A program made the position numbers and the translations under genes. Below the pieces are notes generated by a model. The model ran no database searches. It was given only the letters and a program-made list of their open reading frames with translations, and was not told the origin of the DNA. This document shows, piece after piece, positions 56,646 to 64,000 of a DNA stretch of 64,000 nt. The stretch comes from Cephalotrichum gorgonifer (taxonomy: Eukaryota; Ascomycota; Sordariomycetes; Microascales; Microascaceae): the NCBI GenBank assembly GCA_900312665.1, contig ONZQ02000022.1:1-64000 (forward strand). The letters run 5' to 3'. Numbering within the stretch: the first letter of the stretch is position 1; each line of letters begins with the position of its first letter.

Positions 56646-59600
56646 ATGTCTTTTTCTCTGAGGTGCGAGTGAGTCTACCGTTCTCGTGAGAGTATGTTCA
56701 CCCGACGAGCTTGTGGCTAGGATGGTATGGCTAACAATGTCAAAGGATGACAGGCCTATCGTGTCAGTGCTCGCAGTTCGGACTCGGTGGGTTGATAGGG
56801 CGTGTGACTTGGGCCACGTCATATCTCGAGGGGACGGGGGAGGCTATTGTGTTTCTTTACCTGGATTGGGGCCAGACTACCTCTATCATGTTCAATCGTA
56901 CTCGTCTCCACCAACTCCAACACGCAGCCTCGGTTATATACCCCATGAATTCCCTTGAAATGTGTGTACTGCTATTGTCTCGGTCCTACATGACCTCATT
57001 CATCTCAGTCTCCATTGCCTCCTCGAGCTCCCACAAGTTCCTTGGCAGGGCCGCTTGGGGGCTTAGCGGGAGACTCGAACTTCGTCGGGGGTGGTGAGGT
57101 CTTGTAACTCGCTGGTCGTTTACTATCCGGGAACTGCTTTAGTGCAGCAGTGTGTGAACTCGCCATTAGGTCCTCTACCTGAAAACTTTACGTTCAAGCT
57201 CCTCCTCTGGATGTTCTCTTGAGAGAGTGGGGTAATATTACAAGTTCTCCGACAGTGTCTCTTCAAATGACGCTCCGGAAGACTTTTGCCCTCATAGCTG
57301 TCGTACCTGGCCCATCTCTCATCAGCGTCACCAAAGCTTCTGAGACCCAAACTTGGCCCGAATGCAGCGACGATGACGGTTCCTACTCCATTATGGAAGG
57401 ATCCAAGTTTCTGGGGGAGGCCGCCGCTGTTTCTGAGTCCTGTATAGCCTGCACCACTAGGTTTCACCACGCCCGGGTCCAAAAGCGTAATGGAGTCCAA
57501 GTCCAAGCGAGACCGTAGCAGCCACACCAAGGAAAGCCATTAGTTTATACTGGAGTGCAGCCCAGGTGAATGTAAGAAATGATATTGGTCTTATCTTCGT
57601 CAGGCCGTTCACCCCGAAGGCTATCCTTAGACCCCTATAGAGACCGTTCGCGCCCTTCCATCCTGGAGGGGAAGGCAAGTTATTGTTGACATGGGTGACT
57701 AGCATAGCGGGTTCCTGCAGTCCTTTCCGTTTGTCTAAGAAGGATCTAGGTGCTGTTGCATCCCTAAACGTGACGGTACTGGTCAGGGCTGTCTCGCTCA
57801 CGCCCAGACCAGACTTCCGATCGGTTCTGGTTCCTTTCTCGAGCTTCTGATGGCGCCACTATACCTCGCAGATAAAATGTATGTGAGCAGGAAATAGGTA
57901 GTACAATAACAAATGAGACTGCGAGATGTGTGGCAATTACTGGCGAGACAATAGCTCTACAAGCTGCTGTGGAGCCAACTGCTCAGGTCGCAAACCCAAC
58001 AAATGCAGGACGGATACTTGCCAGAATGCACACCTCTGCTATTCCCCGCACACAGATATATTTTCACACCACTTAAACTATGAGCGAGGCAAGACCCCGC
58101 ACACCCTGCTCAAAAAAAAGTAAGAGGGGGCTGGCTGGTATGCAAGTGTGTGGCACAAGCATCTGCAAAGCTTTCGCCCATTCAGGCAACGCCAGCACAG
58201 TCTGTGGTGCGTATCCCAGGTCCCAAATATAAGTGCAAGTGTACTCGTGCGAGGGAATCGAAGCCTAACCTCCAATATTGTGACAGCCTGGTCCCAAGGT
58301 GCAGGAAGAAGCATGCCAGCCAAACCATATCCCGCCCACCCCACACCGGTCCCAGAAGCCAATAATATGATAATTCATGGCGTGCATCTCTAGTCTGATG
58401 CTCTCGTTTGATTAACCTCCGCAGTGCCAGCTCACATCGTTTCAAAGGGGAAAGCTGGTGACACGCATAACTAACTATCCGGCATACTATATTGCGGAAT
58501 GGGGGAACGCCATGAAACATCCTGGCAACGCCAATCTTCGCTCTAGGCGCGCCTCATCCCCTATGTTGTCTCTTGGGGGAGCTTATTGGTATCGGGTGCG
58601 GGGGCGCTGCCTGGCGGTCACCTCTGTGCCTGTGGCTTTCCCCACTTGTCGGCGCCACCTGGGGAACAGGCCTGGCCGTCCCCTCATATTCCTGCCTTAC
58701 CCACTCGTGACCCGCCGGGTTTGGGCGTGATACGAGCTGACGTTGTGAAGCATGACACAGCCTACTGGTGGAGGACTTTGTGTGCAGTTTAATGACAGGG
58801 GGGGGGGGGGGGGGGGGTNNNNNNNNNNNNNNNNNNNNGGGGGGGTGACCGCCTCGGGGATATAGGCTGACCTGCAGGAATGCCAAGGACCTGCCTAGGC
58901 TTGCATTTATGGAACGTGGTGAGGAGCTCGGTGATTAGCAAAGGGGTTCACGCAACAGCGATTCGTGGTGTGCTGGCGATAAAGTCGCAGGATCGTGCTT
59001 GTCGGCGTCAGCCATGCCGGGCCGTGAGAGATTGATATGATTATGTGCAGACAGGCTTAGAGTGTATTATTTCTTGTAAGTGCGTATTAAATTGGGATCA
59101 CCCAATATCGAGGTGTCATTATACACCCCAATACTAGGACTAACATGTAATATTTGCTCTTTCGCTGAGGACCCTTGCACTTATCTGCGCGTAGAGTTGC
59201 CAATGTTCTTACCGCTGGTAATTGAATCATAATCGATATTATTGATCGGGATATTCTTACTGGTGGCAGCTGTTGAATTGGAACCAGCGGAGGGTGTATC
59301 CACATTCGAATAGCCTACTTGTACTCCGTACCCAGACGCTTGCTCGCCTGGGTGGATACTGTTCAAGAAAGGTTACTCAGACGAGTAGGCTACCCTTTCA
59401 CGTTAACATACAGAAATGGAAGGTGGGCCCCCCGATCTCCGGCGATCCTCGACCGAAGCATCAGATTTCCCTCGTGGCTTGTGTCTTAGTTCAGGTCCGT
59501 GGGTGGGGGGCCCGAGACATTTGCGCCCAGGCACCACCGCTCAGACACGAACGGATCTTTCGCCTCGTGTTAAGCTTGGCAGGAATGTGGTGGGAGCGGT

Positions 59601-61450
59601 AGTGGGGACGTTTCCAAGTGCCAGTCACTTGATACGAATACTACTTAACTCGTACGAGCATACTCGGAATACGAGGAACAAACTCCACTAGTACCTCCTC
59701 CGTGCTGCCAAATTGCTCCATCATTCGTGTACACGCAGTAGACTTCCACACATTCGCCAAGGTCTGAGAAGAGTTGAACAGCTCGCTTAGGTGCTGACTA
59801 CCGGAGCTCCGGGTTTCTAACTGGTCGAGGCCGTGCAGGCGGCATTTGCTCGCACCTGTATACTCCGCACCTGTGTTGGAGGTCGCTATAAATACTCGGA
59901 TTGGACGAGTCCGCCGAAGACAAGCATAAAACTAGTACGGTCGCTAGCCATTTTTGGTCATGATCTGCAGTTAGGCTCAGCGCTCCGAGTCACCACCCTT
60001 CGAGCAAATTCCGGCTTGGTCCGGTACCGCGCCGCGGGGAATTCGCTTGCCTTACGGAAATTAACAAGCTGCGGTAACATGGATCACTTAAAGTATGTAT
60101 CGATCGGGTCGGTATTATTGCTCCTGGATTGCGACGGAAGTCCGTTCGAACGATTGTTTCAGGGTTAGATGCTACTGCGCGAATTCTCGTCGAAAGGAGA
60201 AAGGAGGAAGAAAAAAGAAATGTTAGCCTCGAGCTTGTCTGTGCACCTGTTGTGCTCGCTACCCTGGCACCTCCTCCCCCTCCCCCTTGTTTGCTCCTAC
60301 TTGTACTCGTACCAGAGCATGTATGAATGATTCTTGGCTGGCTGATCGACAAGGAGAAAATTCCCTTCTGCGCCAAGAGAACATTGGATGCAGGCTGGGG
60401 AGGTCGCGGTCAAGCCAGGCTTGATTGTGGAAATCCCCTCTCCTGCACAAGGAAAAAAAATTGGATGGAAGAGGAATACAAGCCGGGGTTTATTGGGTCG
60501 TCTCCATAATCACACCGACTCATGGTTTTATTAGTGAGGGATGACATGGCATATGCGGGTGTGTCGTCGGGCGTAATGATACCCCGACTCCTCCTCATCC
60601 CATGAGACTCATCGCTACCAGGATTATCGAGCATTTGGACTCGCATCTTGCAACTACTCAGAACAGTCATCATCGACTTAGTCTCGTCTCTCTGTCAGAC
60701 TGGAACTCCGGGTCGGTGGTTGTACAACAGCAAACTGACCCGTGAACCGCCAAACTTGTAAGGGTCGTGGGCGAGAAAGACCTCATTTCGGTGGTTCGGC
60801 CGCCCGCTATGACGTCTGCCGTGCCTATCCCTTCCTGATCCGAGATCGCCCAGATCCCTGCGAGCTCGTACTCTCCCATCATGATAAGCATAGCTCTCCC
60901 GGTTGTTGAACTTGCCGAAGCAGGGGATGCGACCCTGGCTCTTTTCTTTTCTTTCTCACATAATAATACAAGAATACAAGTAACTGGTAGCGGCCGGCCC
61001 CACCTCGAGCTGGGTCCTCCCGCCCCACTATTGACCACTGAAGTGGTCTCACCACTGAATCCCGGTTCAGCTTGCATGTGGATGCATGCTAGCCTGGGCA
61101 AATACGATGCTCGGCACGGCTTGGCACCCGGCGGGGGGGACCCACACCACCCCTTAGTTCGACAGCCAGGTCTCGTGTCGTCACCCGATAGCTCCGCGAG
61201 ACGGAGGGGCCGGTGCGGAACTGACCTGTGTGTCCAGCACCAGTTTCCGTTCCTGACAAATTCGTTATTTGTCGCCTTATAGGTACTTTCGTACGGGGGA
61301 AAGGGGGGGGCATAACAAAGACTAGGGTCCGGCCCGCAGAGGGAGGCGGAGGATGGGTGGGGGAAGGGACGGGGAAGGGGGGGCAGAGAAGGAGCGTGGG
61401 CGAAATGATACAAGGATGTGGACGGCACGCAGTGTGCAAGAGAAAAGAGG
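56646..61450. other. Long gene-poor stretch with assembly gap
   Basis: No gene is firmly supported in 4.8 kb. A 65-codon ATG frame at 57926-58123 is cysteine-rich (seven Cys in the first 38 residues) but lacks a signal peptide and may be chance. A 288-codon minus frame (60670-61536) is low-complexity and overlaps the promoter of the deacetylase. A poly-G tract with an N gap is listed next. Confidence 0.45.
58799..58845. other. Poly-G tract with 20-N assembly gap
   Basis: A run of about 19 G (58799-58817) is followed by T, then 20 N (58819-58838), then seven G. The gap is of nominal size, so the true length is unknown; the sequence failed at the homopolymer. Confidence 0.95.
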
Positions 61451-61457
61451 TATAAGA
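61451..61457 (+). promoter_or_regulatory. TATA-like element of the deacetylase gene
   Basis: TATAAGA lies 140 bp before the ATG at 61591, a fitting core-promoter distance. Confidence 0.45.
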
Positions 61458-61590
61458 ACGCCCTGCCTAAGTGGCCGCTGAGATGTTCTCGAGAGCTCTC
61501 GTGTCTCATCGGCCCTACCAGTCCCCCAAAAAGCACACCTGAGAAGCCTCCCTCCGAGGACCTCTGCCACCACTCGCTTCCCGTTTCGCA

Positions 61591-62721
61591 ATGTCGCTAC
61601 GTTATCTCCTCGGCGCCTTGGCGATAGGCGCCTCCGCGTCTCCCGTGGCCAAGAGCCAGCTGGAGCAGCGCCAGGCAGGGGCCGTCATCACCAGCTGCAC
61701 GACGCCCGGCACTGTTGCCGTCACCTTCGACGATGGGCCTTTCATCTACACGGAGCAGGTGCTCAACGGGCTCGCGGCCGGCGGGGTCAAGGCGACGTTC
61801 TTCCTCAACGGCCAGAACTGGGGGAACATAAACGACTACACGGGGATCGTCCAGCGGATGATCAACGAGGGTCACCAGATCGGGTCCCATACGTAAGTTT
61901 TTAAACCTTTTCAAATCTCTTCCCCGCCCTCCTCGAGTTTCCGTGCATTGCCGGTGTCGTCGGGAGAATGGGGCACAGGAGTGGGACTCGCAGTCGCGTT
62001 GTACGGAATCTTGTCTCACACGAATACAATGCAGCTGGAGCCACCCCGACCTCGCGACCCTGGACGCCGCTGGCGTTACCTCGCAGATGACGCAGCTCGA
62101 GAGCACCCTCCTCAACATCATCGGCAAATTCCCGACCTATATGCGTCCCCCCTACTTCAGCTACTCGCAGGCCACTCTAAACACCCTGGGCGGCCTCGGA
62201 TACAAAGTCGTCAACGCCGACATCGACACCAAGGACTACGAGAACAACACCCCCGGCACCATTGGCGTCGCCATCGCCAACTTCGAGAACGGCCTCAACG
62301 CCGGCGGGTCCATCTCGCTTGCGCACGATGTCCATCAGACCACGGCTACTCATCTTGTCCCCGCGATTGTTTCGGCTATCCAGTCGCGTGGACTCAGAGG
62401 TGAGTTGACATATACCCGATCTCTTATCTAGCTCCGTTCTTCTTCGCGGAGATGCTGATGATGTACTTTTTAGCCGTAACTGTTGGAGAGTGCCTTGGCG
62501 ACGCCCCCGCTAACTGGTACCGCACCTCAAGGGATGGCGGCGGCGGGGACCCCGGCAACCCCGGTGGCGGCGGCACCACCCCGGACGGAACCTGCGGCGG
62601 CTCGGCCGGGTACACCTGCCCCACTGGCTATGACAGGTGTTGCAGCCAGTACGGCTGGTGCGGCGATACCGCGGAGCACTGCACCACCGGGTGCAACCCA
62701 GCTTTCGGCATCTGCTGGTAG
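61591..62721 (+). CDS. Secreted CE4 polysaccharide (chitin) deacetylase with CBM18
   Basis: Exons 61591-61892, 62035-62399 and 62474-62721 give 304 aa; the introns are 142 and 74 bp. Residues 1-17 are a signal peptide, and a short pro-region follows. The NodB/CE4 domain shows TFDDGP at 45-50 (catalytic and metal Asp), H100-T-W-S-H104 (metal His pair), RPPYFSY and, near its end, S-L-A-H-D-V-H-Q-T. A Gly/Pro linker (GGGGDPGNPGGGG) leads to a C-terminal CBM18 (hevein-like) chitin-binding module of about 40 residues with eight cysteines and the motif CCSQYGWCG. The enzyme removes acetyl groups from chitin or chito-oligosaccharides, in the cell wall or outside it. Confidence 0.93.
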
Positions 62722-63296
62722 AGCGGACTAAAATAATGTTTGATACCACTCCGTTAATAATGTGACGAAAAGTCTCTGTCTCCGGGCTCTTGGTATTGAT
62801 TTTCTTTTTTGGAGGCGAAAGCCTCGCGGCATGCGGAGATATCCATCTGTTTTGCTTTGGCTGCTATGGTATATGGTATATGGTGGTGCATATAGGAATG
62901 AGGGGCGATCTTGGCTCCCTTGGAGCACACTATTCTTCTACTACATAATTATATAAACCTATAAGCCATATGGCATTTTCTTCACTCCCTTTCCTTCGTT
63001 CCTCTATTGGACAGGTAACGAGACTCTACTCATATCTGGGGACGTTGCGTAGTTCCTCAAACATCCCATAGATGCCATGCGGGGAGGGATACATTCGCCA
63101 AAGTCGTTACCGACCAGGTCTGTAACTATCGTATTAGAGTCATGCGGGAAATTACAAAGTTGCCGAGTAGACAAGCTTAACTCGATGGTCTTTAGTCTTT
63201 CTAAGCAAGGCCACTGCAGAGAGAATCTGTTAAAATGTCATATTAAACGCTCAAACACCATCTATTCGCGGTCTACTTCATCCCCACTCCCAGACA
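62722..63296. other. Intergenic stretch between convergent genes
   Basis: This is the 3' flank of the deacetylase and of the F-box-like gene. No gene is supported. Confidence 0.6.
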
Positions 63297-63965
63297 TCAT
63301 TCAATGCTTTCAATATTCTGCTTAAGCCATACCGCAAGACCATTAGTTTCCAGAACTCCGTCGCCTAGGCTATATACTTCAACCGTTGCAATCCGACCAA
63401 GAGAACATAGTCCACGGATTCCAGGGTCTGATTCAAAGTCTCCCTTGGGAATAGACGACAACACCTCCTGAAATCGTATGCGTAGATACCGTAACCTCTT
63501 ACACTGGCGAAGTAAATCGACGCATAAACCAACGTGAAGCGATGGCAACTTCAAGTAGTTGTTGTCACATGCTGGGAATAATTCCCAGTTTCGTTCTGAG
63601 TTGGACCTACTTTCCCAGGGAAAGTCGAGAGTTCTGATGTTCTCACGGCCAATCCGTCCAATGGCGATGAGACACCTCACTAGGTCATCCATGTCATCAA
63701 ATTGGAACTCCGTGCAGCGGTATGCAAGGGGGAGCGCCACTTCTCGTACCCGCTTGCTGACGGATAAGACACCGACATCCTTGGCCAAGGGGTAATAGAA
63801 ACCGCTAGGGTCTCCCAGGCCGAGGAGGAAGGCGCTGTTAAAATCTTTATCCTCGTCAATCTTCCATACCCTTTTCGGAATGGCAAAGGAATATATTTTC
63901 TGGAGGATTTCTAGAGGAAGGTGCTGTAGAAGACCGAGAGAGTCATTGCGCTCCCGAGAGCGGAG
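63297..63965 (-). CDS. F-box-like hypothetical protein, 5' end not in view
   Basis: The minus frame is open from 63965 to the stop at 63297 (222 residues). Near the start, LLQHLPLEILQKIYSF recalls a divergent F-box helix seen in many ascomycete proteins. Then come segments like VGVLSVSKRVREVALPLAYR, a D-D-M-D-D-L-V-R-C-L segment and a leucine-rich part (KLPSLHVGLCVDLLRQCKRL). At 63966-63968 the frame meets TAG within ACATAG, which reads well as a 3' splice site, so an upstream exon probably lies beyond the window edge. Such proteins may recruit substrates to SCF ubiquitin ligases. No ATG was found for this frame. Confidence 0.6.
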   Translation of the reverse strand, partial: LRSRERNDSLGLLQHLPLEILQKIYSFAIPKRVWKIDEDKDFNSAFLLGLGDPSGFYYPLAKDVGVLSVSKRVREVALPLAYRCTEFQFDDMDDLVRCLIAIGRIGRENIRTLDFPWESRSNSERNWELFPACDNNYLKLPSLHVGLCVDLLRQCKRLRYLRIRFQEVLSSIPKGDFESDPGIRGLCSLGRIATVEVYSLGDGVLETNGLAVWLKQNIESIE

Positions 63966-64000
63966 CTATGTGGGCCATGGTTCAGCTCCTGTTCCGCCAT

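Noticed and set aside
60670..61536. A 288-aa minus frame upstream of the deacetylase
   Set aside because: It is low-complexity with no domain, and it overlaps the TATA element and leader of the deacetylase gene.

Overview
The window looks like a piece of a filamentous ascomycete (Pezizomycotina) genome. Genes are spread widely on both strands and carry short GT-AG introns (about 50-140 bp). Start codons sit in Kozak-like contexts. One flank is extremely AT-rich, TpA-dominated, stop-filled retrotransposon DNA with the look of repeat-induced point mutation (RIP). No rRNA, tRNA or CRISPR array was seen. Several long open frames begin at non-ATG codons, so I moved those starts to the first credible ATG.

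Layout. 1-3155: the 3' half of a dead Ty3/gypsy LTR retrotransposon (end of reverse transcriptase, RNase H, integrase, chromodomain, polypurine tract, putative 3' LTR). 3.9-5.0 kb: a secreted Asp/Gly-repeat protein. 6.4-9.4 kb: two frameshifted loci, one of them a TauD/TfdA-type dioxygenase with a single extra base. 11.1-14.9 kb: a family 2 glycosyltransferase and a JEN1-type carboxylate transporter. 18.6-19.8 kb: a secreted DUF1996 protein. 25.8-28.3 kb: a ten-exon sugar/polyol transporter.

29.6-45.7 kb is the most coherent block. A sulfatase without a signal peptide is divergent from a sugar-type MFS transporter. These are followed by a secreted sulfatase, a Zn2Cys6 regulator, a decayed AAA-ATPase remnant and a third, broken sulfatase. 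I read this as a candidate sulfate-ester or sulfated-glycan scavenging locus; that joint role is inference.

46.4-64 kb carries a small membrane protein, a secreted glycerophosphodiester phosphodiesterase with a GKPG-rich linker, a ketopantoate reductase, a secreted GH30 glycosidase, a SRPBCC protein, a small secreted 8-cysteine peptide of defensin-like pattern, a CE4 polysaccharide deacetylase with a CBM18 chitin-binding tail, and the 3' part of an F-box-like gene cut by the window edge. An assembly gap of 20 N lies in a poly-G tract near 58.8 kb. The secreted proteins (GH30, CE4-CBM18, DUF1996, sulfatase, GDPD, cysteine-rich peptide) fit a saprotroph or plant/insect-associated fungus acting on polymers outside the cell.
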